A stretch of 64,000 bases of DNA. Source: Phoebastria nigripes. Lineage: Eukaryota > Chordata > Aves > Procellariiformes > Diomedeidae. Positions 1-13,400 of this stretch are shown one piece after another. The number at the start of each line of letters is the position of its first letter. Within the stretch, counting starts at the first letter, position 1. The position numbers and the translations under genes are program-made. The notes below the pieces were generated by a model. The model worked only from the letters and a program-made list of their open reading frames with translations, was not told where the DNA came from and did no database searches. The stretch spans positions 2,640,471 to 2,704,470 of the forward strand of contig JAYKAV010003110.1 in assembly GCA_035582835.1 (NCBI GenBank), written 5' to 3'.

Positions 1-1427
1 TTCTCAACAGAATTCAGTAGGGTTAAATCGAGGTTTGTATTGTGGCAAAAGGCGTTTTGAACATCAGTATTTCCTAAGCTGTGTTCTGTGCTAACACATC
101 TAACATTTTATTCACTTTGAGGAAAAAATTTCCAGTGATGTAATACAATTCTTTGGGCAATTACGAAGGCAAGCCCACACCTTTTTTGAAAACAGTTAGA
201 AGGAAACACTGAGCCCCACCATAGTCCTAATAAAAGTAGTTCAGGCACATCTGGGATCTCTATCTGGGGTAAACTCTTTTATTAGCACGAGAACTTGCTG
301 CCAAGTTGGCAGACAGGAGAATGCTATTCAATAGGCTTACACTCAAATAAGAGCTGATGCATAACATTTTGTCTGAAAAGAACCCTTGGGAAGGCTAATA
401 GTTGAAAATGCCTCAATGCCATCACACAAAGTCCAACAGTAATATCAGCTACAGAAGCTTTTACACTGTGGCAATCAAACAATCAAAATCTTAACAGAAA
501 GTAGATTCTATGCACATTTTAATATATTTAAGACTTGACTATTTATACCTCTCAGTTCAAAAACTAAAATGGCTTGCTTTTGTTTAAAGAAATCATGCAA
601 AAACTCATCAGTAAATAACTTTTCCCAAGCATTTAAAAAATAAAGCTTTCTTAATGCAAACTCTTTTCCTCAAGTGTCAAGATTTGGCCCGCTTGTAAAC
701 TCAGAACAAAGCATCACTGTTTCTAAAACATCCTCTGAACAATGTGCCTTCCCTCTCTTTCACCCTGCAAATGCTCAAGCATGTCCTACCAGCATGTGCG
801 TAAGGTTCCCCATGTGTCACATGTGTTGCATGCACAACTGTTTGTAGAACTGGGGCTTCAATCCCAGACTCACTGTGGATCTCAACAACATGGTGAACAT
901 ACTTTATATGATTCTGTTTTACAGTTACACAGTGTCAACTTCTCAACAAAATTTAAACGATTTAATAAAAATACATCTTTGATAGCAATAATGAAAATCA
1001 TAGCAGAAGAAATGTAAAAATACCATATGTAATTTATGTGTATCAGATGAAGGATAACTCTTTGCTAAAGAAGTTAAATCAAAGGAGGTTTATATTTATT
1101 CAGTTTTTTGTTTTAACATAGATAAGACCTTAGTATTAAATGAGTCCATTCGTAACACTGAGTCACACAAATAACATATTCCTTCCTTTAGGGTTTTTGG
1201 ATCCATTCCTTCCCTAGTAAATCTTTTTTATGGCTTTAACAGCGATCCTAAAATACATGCCAATTATGTGCTTCAACCTAGATCTGCGAATTGGGTTCTT
1301 TGATTCAGAATTGCTTGCCTCAATAAAATCATGTGTAACTTTTTAATGAACTAGCTAATTGATCACCAGCACTTGTTATAAGAAGCTCAGGGAAGAGGTG
1401 AAAAAATGTTTGTTTGTTTTTCTGGAG
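1..1427. other. Unique AT-rich non-coding sequence
   Basis: No recognised gene or repeat is seen here. The longest open frame (742-1017, plus, 91 codons) has a Cys/His/Ser-rich composition with no domain I recognise and no splice or codon signature, so it is taken as chance. The composition is typical of bird intergenic or intronic DNA. Confidence 0.6.
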
Positions 1428-1447
1428 GCAGCAGCAGCAGCAGCAGC
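1428..1447. repeat. (GCA)n trinucleotide microsatellite
   Basis: About six and a half tandem GCA/CAG units, directly preceded by a T-rich stretch with TGTT repeats. The run is not inside a convincing open frame, so it is read as a simple non-coding microsatellite and not a polyglutamine or polyalanine tract. Units are perfect, which favours length polymorphism. Confidence 0.9.
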
Positions 1448-1924
1448 CTGTATTAGTAATCTTAATAATACAGAAGAGTGAAAGCATTCACTTCAAAAAA
1501 CAACCTGGCCTGTTTTTAATGATTGTTTAGAGGAATGAACACAACTGGGGGATACATAATGGCTTTCTCTGCTTTGAATCCATTCCTTTCTAAAAGCATT
1601 ATAAACCCACTGAATTTCATGCATTTTTGAAAGCTGGATGCCTGCCTTGTATGTTATTAGCTTTGCTAGAACAAAAAAGATAAATTCTCCTATAAATATA
1701 ATCGGCGCATTAACTTCTCATCTAATTTATTATTTTGAAGTATAGAAAAAAGAATGGGCAGGCAGCATTCACAGACGTGCCGAACGGAGATGTAGGTAGA
1801 GGGGCTTTTCCAGGACTGGGATGGACGACCTGCTATGCACTACTAGCTTACAACAAGCATCAGAAGTCACTGGACACTCCAACATGGAATGTGTTTACCA
1901 AGAGCTTCATCACTCTAAAAATGA

Positions 1925-2215
1925 TCATCAGGCTAACTTGCCTCCCCTCTCATTTTCCTGCTTCTTGGCTTTCTGGCCAAAATGCTGTGGTACCGAGCAC
2001 TCCCACCCTGGGACTGCTCACAGAGCCGTGGGAGGTGCTTTGGCCCCAGGTTACCTCTCCCTACCCGGGACCTCCCGTGTGCCCCTGGCACCTACTGCCT
2101 GCTCTCTCGGCTCCTCCTCGCAGCTCCCACCTCCAGCTCCCACGCCATGGGGGACCTTGCAATCTCCCATTCTGGCTCATAGCAGCAGCCCACAGGGCTT
2201 GGTCTTTTATGCCCN
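1925..2215. other. G+C-rich unassigned patch
   Basis: This stretch is clearly richer in C and G than its flanks, with runs of CTCC/CCCA and several CpGs. Two overlapping plus-strand frames are open through it (1735-2253 and 1821-2225). Both yield Pro/Ser/Leu-rich low-complexity protein, as expected from a C-rich strand, and neither contains a domain I know. An isolated N lies at 2215. It could be a decayed LTR or other mobile-element fragment, a small regulatory island, or an old processed pseudogene. The sequence alone does not decide between these. Confidence 0.35.
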
Positions 2216-5200
2216 CTTTGACTGAACACTACTGTTGCAGTGGCTTTGTTTGATACAAAAGTGTCCTGATATTGTTTAAGAAGAGAACATCAGTGTCCTT
2301 CCCTGTTCACCCCAGAAGACACATGGTTGGGATCTCAAAAAGTGGAAATCATGTAAAACCATTTGAGGTTTTGGGGTCTGTTCAAAAGACAGTATCTTCA
2401 TTGAAAACTCTGCATGATCTAAACCTGTGAAAATATTTTAACTTATCCACACTAATCAGCACTACAACTACCACTTGTGAAATGAATAAACTTAAATTTT
2501 TCTTATTTTGATAGCACGAGAGAGAGCATTTTTATGGTTATAACAGTCCTTGATCAATAACTCTCAACAGGGTCAGCCTGAAATCCCACAATGCAGAAGA
2601 TGCTTGAGTCCTTTCATCAGTTCTCCAAACCACTTACAATTTAACAAGTAATATGTCATATTGTGGAGCAATGACTCTACATAAACACACATATCCGTTT
2701 CCAATGCCTAACTTACAGTTTTTGTTGGTTTTATAATAGCCAGTATTTTATTCCAAGTTTTATAAAATCCTCAGTCCACAGGATGCTTTTCTGCTCCCCT
2801 TCCTATTGCAAAAGTCCTCTAAGTAGTCTTTTCTAACACAATCAATATCTATAGGAGAACAAGCAGATGTGTATGCTTTCTGAAAAAAAAAAAAGAAATA
2901 TTTTTTCTCTCTCCCTCTATCAGTTGCTAAATTTTTTGTTCATACTTGCTGAACATCTCATCAAGGTTGTCTTGTGAATGTCTGCCACTACAGTATCCAG
3001 GTATTTAGTGTTTAAAGTCTGTTCACCACAATGTTACCTAGCAATCCTCCCCCTTATATTTACTGATCTGGGCTGGAGAGAGATTTCCAATTCATGCTGA
3101 AATTGTTTTAGTCATCTTAAAATCTCAAAGGAAGAAACCAGTATTTTCATATCTAGATTCAAGTAGATAGTGTGCAGTTAAATCCCAGCTGTGTAGGACA
3201 ACCACAACGTGACGTGGAGCAGACTAGACTCACCAAATTCTTGCCACTGCGTTTGCGAAGACTATACCCTCATGCGTAAATTCCAGAATTTCTTGCTGCT
3301 TTTATACAGTGCTGCTGACTAGTTCCTCAACCACAAAGTTCAGAGGAAAAGAAAAACACTGACTCAGAGAACCAAGCTTTATACCATGTTGCAGTGCTTG
3401 CCAACAAGTGGCAGCCTTAGCTGTATTTTCCTTCTCTTCACATGTCTTACTAGGATTTTATCATATGTTCTACTCTATTTTGAATAAAGCTCCTAACATT
3501 TCCCTCCATGATTGGGACTTACGCAGTACCAAAGCAAACAATCTCAGGTACTGAGGTGTTTAGATGCTATAAAGAAAAGAAGAGAGTTATGTGGCATAAC
3601 AACAAAACAAATTAAATTATCTGTGCAATGTTAAATTTAAAACAACTTTTAAATAAATGTACAGCCTTTGGAAAACTGAAAACAACATTTATAGCTTTTT
3701 TGCACTTTCAGTAATTCCCATGATTCCAGACACTCCTAGCTGTAGTTACCCCTACCAGCATAAGTTGATAAAAATGTATAGTCTGAAGCTTTATATAAAT
3801 ATACATTATTTAACAGTTCACATGCTTATAATAAAAAATAACTGCATTATAATTTAAAAAGATTTTGATTTGCTAACTTAAACATTTATTCAGGTGTTAC
3901 TACTAGTTAGTGTTATCTACTGATGCTTAGATTTCATGCAAAACTTTGCACTGCAAAATGGTCCTTGATAATATAATTTATTTCACTTTTTGGCTCAAGT
4001 TCTTTGAGTTGCTTATGTTACTTACAGGATAGTAACTAAATTGAGAGTATAATTCTGTCACTTATTTTAACAGTAAATCATATGAACTGTTGAAGAACTA
4101 AATGTCAGATTTCAAAACAAAAAATATAATTATTTTAAGCCAAAGGTATAAATTTTGCTAGTGCAGGGGTCATATTTTAAGTATTATAATATTGCTATGA
4201 TGATTATTTAACTGTAAAAACCATATAAGAATACAATAAAAAAGTAACATAGAGAACAGGCAAAGAACAGAACTTATTCCAATCATTCTCCATAGTAGAC
4301 ATAGATTTGCCTCCATCTAATCACAGAATTTTTCATACAGTTCATATTTACTTCCCAAGTAATAAACCAGAATCATGGGTAGAGAAGTATTACCAAAAAT
4401 NATTTCAAAATTCATCTAAATGAATTCCACTTTGTTGGAATTCATGACGCTTGTTAGTCTATTTACCTCTATGACTTTTGGAGGAACATGGTTTTTTTTG
4501 AAGAAGAAAGAAAGGAATAGTAATAATGGAAATAATTGTAAAGATACCCTGAAAACTCAAAATTATCTGCAGAGATTACTTTTATGTGAGTTACAGCATC
4601 AACTACCAGGTATGACGGTCAAATAAAAAATTACCAAACACAAGCTGATGAATTCTAACATTTACCAAAGTATTTATCAAACACTACAACTCATAAATGT
4701 GCCCATTCCACACCTGGCCTCTGCCTTATTGCAATCCTGATCCATTCTTCTGTCCTCTTCCTATCTGATGGGTTATCCAGCAATTTGTACTTTGTCTCTG
4801 ACAAAAAAGTCTCAGAAACTGCTATGAAATATAAGTAGGGCAAAAGGAAGAAACATTACCAGTGGATGAGAAAGAAGCGCTTGCCTACATCTGAATGAGT
4901 ACATTCACAGTAAAAGTTAGAGCTAGATCAACAACAGATTTAGCAATTTACAGCAGAACGTAGATGGAACAGATTGGCTATTCTGATCAAGATCTGAATC
5001 CAGTAAGATCATCATCAGTTGCTGCGTCCCTTTAGGTTACCTAAAAGCAATATATCTAAACCCTCATAAAACAATTGGTCTAAACTCTCACTCGTTTGTA
5101 AGGTCGGACTTCCTCCACTCTACATCCTTAGGAGCCTATACTCCTTGTGTTGAAGACAGCATCCATGAAACAAAAAGATTATTTCCCCCCCCTGTTTTTG

Positions 5201-6685
5201 ACAAGGCACTGGAAAAAGGATGTGGTTAGTCACCAACCTGACAGGGGAAAGAACTGGATTATAGTTTCTATTCCTCAGACTATTCAGCTGGTGATAGTTA
5301 GGGATCATCTCCGTCATTCTATTTTGCTTTCAGCCTCAATGATGAGAACTTCCCAAGTGTGGCTTACTCTGAGCATACAATTTTTTAAAAAATATTTTCC
5401 CTGAATCAGCTGCATCATTGAACAGAGAAACAGCAAAGTCCTAAACATGACAAAATGGCTTAGGTGTTTCACTGGTACTCTCGGTCGGTTCTCTCAACAT
5501 GAGTCTTATTCTTAGACCAGAGGAAAGTACGCTAATCAGAAAAAGAACTTCATCTTTCCTGTACTTCCTATTCCTTTTCTAGATGACTTTCCTCCATCTC
5601 TTGCTTTTATATTCAAGCTAAGCAGCACATCATTCCATCAAAAATATCAGTGGGAAAAAGAAAGCAGTACTATATATACCAAGAGTGTAATAAAGTGTTT
5701 TAGATATAAAAGCTGTATTTTGTCAGCTACTAATAAAGAACTATTCTACTCTTTTCTTCTGATACTGCAGTAACTTTTCCATTATGTGCATGCGACAAAA
5801 TGCAGTAGCTACAATGACAGAAAGAAATTTTCCTTTACATGTAGTTTTAGAAGAGAATATTTAGCAAAAATAAACTTGACCAGAAGCAGGTCAGATTAAC
5901 CCACGTAACTGTTCCACACAAATCTAGTCTGGTAAGTTTGCTAATGAGTGACAAAAATAACTAGTCATAGCAGTTACATACAAATAATTTAATGCCTTCC
6001 CAAGAAAGAAATACAGCAGAAACTAAGTTCAAAACATAAATATTTTTAATAATCTAATTCCATCAATAAGTGTGTGTGTGGTGGGGGAGTTCAAAACAAA
6101 AAAAAAAGTAATTTAGTGAAAACTACCACTTTTTCATTCCACACTAAAAACTGGTCAGAGAAACATCATGCAAACTCATAGCTATGATGATGTGCAAGTT
6201 CCCTTTTATTTCAAGGATGAAAATACTGAGAACACTTGCATGTTTCACAGCAAGGTGAAACTATGGAACNAGGCTCCGAGCTGGTGTCCTCCCCACCTAT
6301 TGCACATGCACAGCAAGTGTTTCCTATCTCCAACTCCCAGCCTCGAAGTCCTGTTACGCTCTTGTGTTTCTGGAATCTCAGATACAGCCAGCAGCTGCGG
6401 GCTTCTGTGAGCTCCTTGCAAAGTACCAGCCTTCCCTCTCAGTTATGGACCTGCAAACAGCACTCATTTTTATCATCCTTTAGAAATTGCTCTAATGTTC
6501 TTCTGTGTGAAAAGCCCATCTACAAGTCCTGCCAGAGCAGGAATGGCTCTGCCAGCCTCTCTGCCAGTGTTGTGGATACCTCAAAGGTACAATTTTGTCC
6601 TTGAAACCTTGCTTTAGCTGCCTGGATACAACTTCTGAGCACAACTTAAGATGACAGCGATGATCATAAAGGGACACCTATATTT
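2216..6685. other. Unique AT-rich non-coding sequence
   Basis: No gene recognised. Contents seen are A/T homopolymers (A-run near 2882), an 8-C run near 5185, a G/T-rich simple stretch near 6070, and isolated Ns at 4401 and 6270. A mildly G+C-richer segment at about 6265-6600 carries two overlapping open frames without recognisable domains. Nothing here supports a coding exon. Confidence 0.55.
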
Positions 6686-6736
6686 GAAAGATCACACAAT
6701 ATTTTGTGTGAAAGATCACGCAATATGTGTGATCTT
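6686..6736. repeat. Compound direct/inverted repeat around AAGATCACAC
   Basis: AAGATCACAC at 6688-6697 is matched by its exact reverse complement at 6727-6736, giving a 10-bp stem (11 with the next A-T pair). A near-identical direct copy of the left arm (TGAAAGATCACGCAATAT) lies between them from about 6709. A second, mutually exclusive hairpin is possible: CACACAA at 6693-6699 with TTGTGTG at 6704-6710. No known element matches. Local slippage with inversion or a protein-binding palindrome are both possible. Confidence 0.6.
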
Positions 6737-7404
6737 AACAATCTTATGAACGTAAGATCGGCTGGGAAGTGACCACTGTAAAAGTAATAGGTAAATTTAA
6801 ACACTGCTTGTGTTTTTTGTCTAATCTTCTTGTGTATAAAGCACTTAGTTACACTGGTGAAAGAATCTGCAGAAATCAGTAATGGTAAAACCAGCATTTT
6901 GGTTTTTGCAGTGATAGTTTCTTTCTGAAATCTCCTGTAATCTCTATTTCCTGAGTAAAAACAACCCCACAAAATCTATGGATTTTTTTGCCCCTTATCT
7001 AAACTGGCCAAATCATTGAAAATGGCACCATAAAGAATAATTTTGTATTGTCAGAGATGATGGAGTTATTTTTATGATTTTAAATATATCATGGCCTAAT
7101 ACATCAACAGAAGTCTGGTTTTCATTAGTTTTGGATAAAGTCTTGTATGTTTTCCTTCAAAACAGCTTACAGAGAAACAACAGACAAAGTGATGAGGAAT
7201 ATAAACTAATGACTAGAAGAGATTTCACAAGAAATCAGATATTAGATTATATTACATAAAGGCCCCAGTATCCAGTCTCAATTCAGGGAAGAATGAGAAT
7301 GTGGTTTGGCTGATTTCAGTGTGTAACATGTGCCTCTTTAAAAACTGTCCAGTTTCTTATCTCAGTTTAACTTCTATTACAAAAATGTATATCCTCCCTT
7401 GACC

Positions 7405-7470
7405 TCTCTCTGCTGGACTAGATGGACCTTTAGTCTAACCCTGTAGAGCCATTCTTGTGTCCTGTGACAT
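7405..7470 (+). repeat. Ancient CR1-type LINE 3' end
   Basis: The segment contains GCTGGACTAGATGGACC, then a TTTAGTCTAACCC block and an ATTCTTGTGTCCTGTG tail. This order resembles the 3' untranslated end of older amniote CR1-like LINEs, described in turtles and crocodilians as a GGACTAGATGG... box, a GGTCTGACCC box and a TTCTTATG-like tail. Similarity is judged from memory of the family, not from an alignment. Only the last 60-70 bases survive, as is usual for strongly 5'-truncated copies. It is distinct in sequence from the young copies near 49 and 60 kb. Confidence 0.5.
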
Positions 7471-10400
7471 TACTGCAATCTATGAATCCATCACTGAGTC
7501 TCTGCAAATTAGACCCTTTGAAAAATGTAAATCTAAGTATGAAAAATTCATCTATCAGCTAAAATTGTTATGATATCAATGATATCAGATTAGAGGAATA
7601 ATTTTGCTGCCTTTAAAAGGTAAGGGTATGGTCTATTACTTCAAAAAGATACAAAGGCATATCTTAATGCAGCTTTGTAAAATAAAACATGTATCTGATA
7701 AGCCACAGGAAGGCTTCAAATGAATAACTTCTACTGGTCATTACTGGATAATAACCTGAAATACAAACAGTGAGCATTGTTCTAAAACTCTTACAGTTTA
7801 GGAAAACGTAATTAAGATCTATATCCCACAGGAAAAAGTCACTTTTTTCTTCAACAATTCCTATAGAAAGAGCCAAGTACTTCTACACAGTTTTCTCAAC
7901 AAGCTTTGATTTCAGTGTCCCCTACGGTGATCATACAGCACTTTTCCTTCTGAGAAGGCAGGAAAATCATTGCGGCTTTCTGGCAAGAAGATTTTGGGGG
8001 AGGATTTTTTGGAGGCCTGTTCAATACTTGTCAGTATTCATTAGCATTTTAAGTTCTTTGATGAGATCAATCCCATCATAGCTTAGTGTATTCTGATTTT
8101 TTTTTTTTTTTTAGTATTAAAATGATTTAGCACCAAAAATTTGCAAACTACAACGAAATATACGTTACACTTGCTCCCTATGGTCAAAGTAGGAAAGATA
8201 ACCAAAAATATCTTTTCTCCCAAAGGAAAGAAATGGTCAAATACAGAAATCCAAATTCATTTTCAGTGGAAAATAGCCAAAATTAAATTGTGAGTTGCTG
8301 AAAGAAGTGTTAGTTTTGAGTGTTCACCCAACCTCTTATGCTTGTGCTGGAAAATATTTAAAAGGGAAACAATTTCATTAAGATATTGTGTCTGAGATTT
8401 TTAAAATACTGGAAGTGATACAACCAGACTTACTCTACTGAAAAGTACAGCTAAATACCCTGCATTTGAAAACCTTAACTCACATGCCCTTTCTTATTAA
8501 CAGACAAACCATTTTAAATGACTAATAGCAAATATACGTAACATGGACATTACCTACTATGCATATGCTAATTCCATGTAAAAATGACTTTTTCCTATTA
8601 AATTGTATGGCTAAGCAACAGAAAACGTACACCCTTAAAGCAGCACTATCTTTTGAAATGAAACTATTAAAACAAGGAAATTCTGAGTTAAAGACTGAAA
8701 TTCAACTCTTACCCACCCAGCTGTGCCCCAATATTACAGCTTATATGGAATTCATTATCAGCCAGTGCTGAGCGACCTCAGCAATTCTTAACATACAGTA
8801 GGGCATAACAAGGCAAGTTAAGGATGAAATTTCCTCTGAAGCACTATGACTTTCTCTGCTGTGGTGACTTAAAGTAAAACTAGTAAAATATTAGAACACT
8901 CTTGCTTTCTGTAATACAATTTATTTGAAATAGTGCACTTCCCTCTGTAAAAAGCAAAACAAAAATGTAATCCCATAACTTTAAGGAAAGCTTGCTGTGT
9001 GTTGAAATGGTAGCTTGCCAGTGTCTTTCAGAGTCCACAGATACATAACCACACTTTCAGCAAATTGTTGTGTAACATTAAAATTTATCCTAGGAAGTGA
9101 AGAGACACCTTTGACACCTGGGAATGTACCCTATTAATTCACCATATGAAGATATTACAAAAATAAAGAAGGTAAGTTCTCACAAATTCAATGTAGTAGA
9201 AAAACAGCAGCTATTTTCAGACTCCAGTAGATTTATTTTTATTTTTCTAATAACTCTTATACTATTAATAGTTAATAACAAAAAATAATGCTAAACAAAA
9301 CTCAGGAGAATCTGGAATCCAGGTTGTATGCTGTGGTCAGAAGACTAATTCTGGGTATCCAAAACTGTGAATCACAGTTGCTACAAAGCTGTCAGGATAC
9401 TATTTTCTGCAGAACTAAAAAGACCCACCCAATGAGATTATTCTTCTTATTTGTAAATACATTTTGAAAACTACCAAAGTTCCACTTCAAGTATTTTATG
9501 GCCCAGTTTTAAACGCCAGAAAATAAGACTTAATGCTGTAATGGAAACACTAACAGGCTCTTGACAACAGCCGTGCAAGGCTGCACCTTTATATCACAAC
9601 ACACTCTCCCAGCTGAAAAAACTCACTAGTTATCCAGGATAGTGTGGAAAAAAGAGTGCTGTTATTTTAGGAAAGACAGTTGCTTGAAAATTGGCACAAA
9701 GTGGTGAAAATTAAAAAGGAAGGTTTCTTTTTTTCCCCAAACTCAACCTAACTACTCCATAAAGTAATGCACAAATCATTCATTATAATGAGTCATAACA
9801 ATGATTTGTGATCGTCCAAGTTTTCATTTTATGCCCCTCTGTTTTTCCTTAAAGACAGGAGGATAGACAAAGACTGGAAACTTTGGGTCATATGGATCAC
9901 GGCACCACTGCTATGTCTGGAATTTTCTTATAAATATCCTATTGCTCTGAGGTTCATAGGCCTGACTGAAACAGCAGGGACGATCTCATTTGTACTTTTA
10001 TAGTTGTAGAGGGATTTGCAAGAGTTAACGCAATTTTCCATAATATTTCTTACCAACTTCAGGAATAAAGGGAGAGTTCCCTTTTTAATCAGTATCTGAA
10101 ACATTGTTAAGTCTAAAGAAAAACAGGACTTCTTTCAGATTTAACAAGACTTTTCGAAGTGCTGATAATTTTAAAGGTACAAAGCAAGGCAACTTTTGAA
10201 AAAGAGAGGATTTCAGCAAAGCGTTTGTGGGTAGCAGGCAGTACAGTAGTCTGGAGGATATAATTCTCAGCAGATTTTACTGCTTATTTGCAGCCTTGTG
10301 CCTTTTAAAGATTGTTTTTCCAAAAAGAAATGTTAAATGATTCCTTTTGATTTCATGAAAATCTTTGAATCAAGGAAGTATCTTCAGGTTCTGTTACAGC

Positions 10401-13400
10401 GACGTCTACCTCGGAAAAAAAAAACGTTTCACTAACCACCAGTTGAAAGCTAGAAAAACTCCTCCTTTCATTTTGTATGTTCGCAGAAGTCTTTTAAAGG
10501 CATTTTGCTCACGTTCTTCCCCAGGCAGGCAGGCAGGCAGACTACGCTAACATGGCCGATCCGACTCAGCTATTGAGCCCAAGGACTGAAAAATAGGCAC
10601 AAGAAAAGGCAGTTCTGATGTTGCCATGCAGTATTTCTCAGGGACTACTGCCTTGTTTCCTTACCACGTTCAGTACCCCTTCCATACACCCACTTAGTCA
10701 AGTCTTCATAGTGCTACATGGACTCAGAGATAAAACTAACTGAATTATTGAATTATTGAATGCCTACTGATAAATAAAATGAGCTTGTGAAAAAATGACT
10801 GTTTGAAAAGGTGCTTCTGCATGCTTATACAGAATTAATAGGTAATTACTGTATATATTATTACATATAATGAGTAGGATTATGCCTTTGTTGGTCCATA
10901 AATTGCTATTTGTTGTCTAATGCCAAACTAAGAGTGCAAGAAACAAAACGCTAAGTGTACAACATGCAGGCATGCCACCTCCTCCTTCTTAGCACATATG
11001 CCAGCTAATGGGAGAAGCAACTATATGGCTAGTTTGTTGGAAGAAGAGTAGTGTAACTTTATCTTCTTCCTAAGTTATGCTATTCTTCTTTCAAAGAGCT
11101 AGCCATATAGTGTGTGCTACTGGTTAGCTATGTGACATAATGCTGGCAGTAGGTTTAGCTGCTCCATTGTGGGTCTAATCTTTATGCAATATAGTCTGTT
11201 TACAAAATAGGAATCCAAGGATCCCCAGGATCAACTTTCCCTGCTATGGAGCCTGAAAGGTGCCCAGACTAAGGTATGAGAAGGACTTACGGTACCTAAG
11301 TATTGCAGAGTACATTGGTATTATCCTTGTTAAAAATCTACAGCTTGTCCGACTTGTGGCCTGAACCCCTCCCAAGAATAAAGCTGACCTTAAAGGTCTG
11401 CAGAAAGGAATCTCCGGTTTATTACATGCAGGGGAGAGTTTTTAGACTTTTTCTGCTTAAGACTCTCTTGAAAATGCAGACAGCCATCCTGCCTACCAGT
11501 TAAGAGACTTATCACCTGCCAATTTATTAGAGGCCATTTATTAGAGGTCACAAGATGCCAACTTGTCATTGGAACTGGCAGCAGAAACCGCAGTCTCACA
11601 ATCGACAAACACTGCTGCTTTTGTTGCAAGAAGTTTTCACTATGAGCCTGCGGTCTGGGAAAAGGGCAAATAGGGAAAGTCAGTCACAGGGGAATGACTG
11701 ATGGATGTATAGGGAGTGAGCAAAATTATGAAAATAGGTGGGAGAGAGAAGAGTGTGGTTCTGAAGAAACACTATATATTGAGTAGATGGAAAACTGCGA
11801 GGCAGTCATTGGTCAAAATATGAGCAATGTATCATTGCCTCTGCTCCTTCCTTGTCATCTCTAACATCTATAACCAAGCACTGCAATTCTGCAGTTTTCC
11901 CTTCTCTCTCTACTACCGTATTGAAGCGATAGTGATAATGTAGATATAAATGATATCTGAATTACTATATGGTATTGATTTACTATACCACACTGTATCA
12001 AATTATAATGCTTCAATCCATCAGCTTCCATTAACAATAAAAGCAGCTTAAAAATACATTAGAAACCTATGTTTTAACTTTGTATGAGGTACTTCTGTAG
12101 GACTTCCTATCCTCAGCAATAAATATTACAAAAAGTTATGTAGTTTTCAGAGGTTTCCTAGACCTACGCCACATCTCATCTCTACTTAATATCAAGCGGC
12201 ATCTTTAACATGTCTTAAAGTCTTTTTTAGGATCAAAGACACTCCTCTGCTCACTGTTCTGTTTAACATACTTCAGCAACTGCTGTTTTCCTTCTCACCA
12301 CTAGAGTATATGTATCCACAAAAATAACTTTCCTATAATACACAGAGGAAATATGGTATGACCTGAGAAGCTAATTTTCTTTTAAGGAATATGTGAAGTG
12401 AGAATGGATCAATGTCTACACCACTGTTACAAATTATGTCTGAAGAATAAGAGAGATGATCAGAAAAGTAATGTATCTCCAGATGTGCTCATATAATGGC
12501 CTCTAAGTAGCCTGCAAACTTCCTGCCCAGGGTCAGGACTGTGTACTAAGAGCACTTGACCTGCTTCATTTCTTGTCATTCGGTTTCTGTCCCAAGGGCT
12601 ATACTAAGACTGTGTGGAGTTTCAATCAATATCTTGAAGAAGCTCTTCAACATAGATGATATGGCCAATTGCAAACATCTATTAAATATGACTTGCTGCC
12701 TTCAGAAGTGGAAAAATCCTCTGGAAGATGAGCACCAAAATATACTAAGTGTCTAGCCAATGGATACATACTGGGTAAATACTGGCTAAAAGTGGGAAAA
12801 ATCCTTACCCTATATCTAAATAGTATCTAGATAGATATAATAGTATCTAGAACTGCTCATCTACTCCTATAGACTAGGTTGTGCTATGAGTGAGGAATCA
12901 CATTCTAAAAAATACAGAGGAGAGTCAGAATCAATCAGTAACAAATCACTTTTACCTGTTCTCTCCTTGGTAGAGAGAACTTCTTTGCAGATACAAGAAA
13001 AATAAACTTCTTTGTGAAAAAAACCCAGGTGATTTACCCAGTATTTACACAGCTGATTCAAGAAGTACTTTCCAAAGCTCTACCAAAAATCCATTTGTTT
13101 ACCAGCAACAAGCCCTCATTAGACTTCTAAGAAGCTTTACAAAAGAAGTCAGGGTGTGAAAAACCCCACCAAGTTATTTCACATATAAACCCAGAAGCTC
13201 TAGGAAATCCAGATGTGATCATTTGAATGATTTTATACATGCATCCATACACCTACACATTCCTTGTCTTCCCTGTAATTACAAGGAATAGACTTTTCTG
13301 TATTATCAAAGAAAAAAGGTTTCCAGGAAGAAACAGTGAACACACCACTAATTCACATCTTCAAATTCCTTATTATGCTTGGTATACACTTGCATGTTAG

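Noticed and set aside
742..1017. 91-codon plus frame as a small gene
   Set aside because: No recognisable domain, no supporting promoter or splice context, and the length is within chance for eukaryotic DNA.
1735..2253. 172-codon plus frame as a coding exon
   Set aside because: The Pro/Ser/Leu-rich product comes from a C-rich strand. A second frame is equally open over the same bases and no domain is recognised.
10495..10560. Pyrimidine tract plus CCCCAG followed by GCAGG repeats and an ATGGCC as a splice acceptor and start codon
   Set aside because: The downstream frame stops after a few codons (ATGGCCGATCCGACTCAGCTATTGA), and the GGCA repeat explains the pattern.
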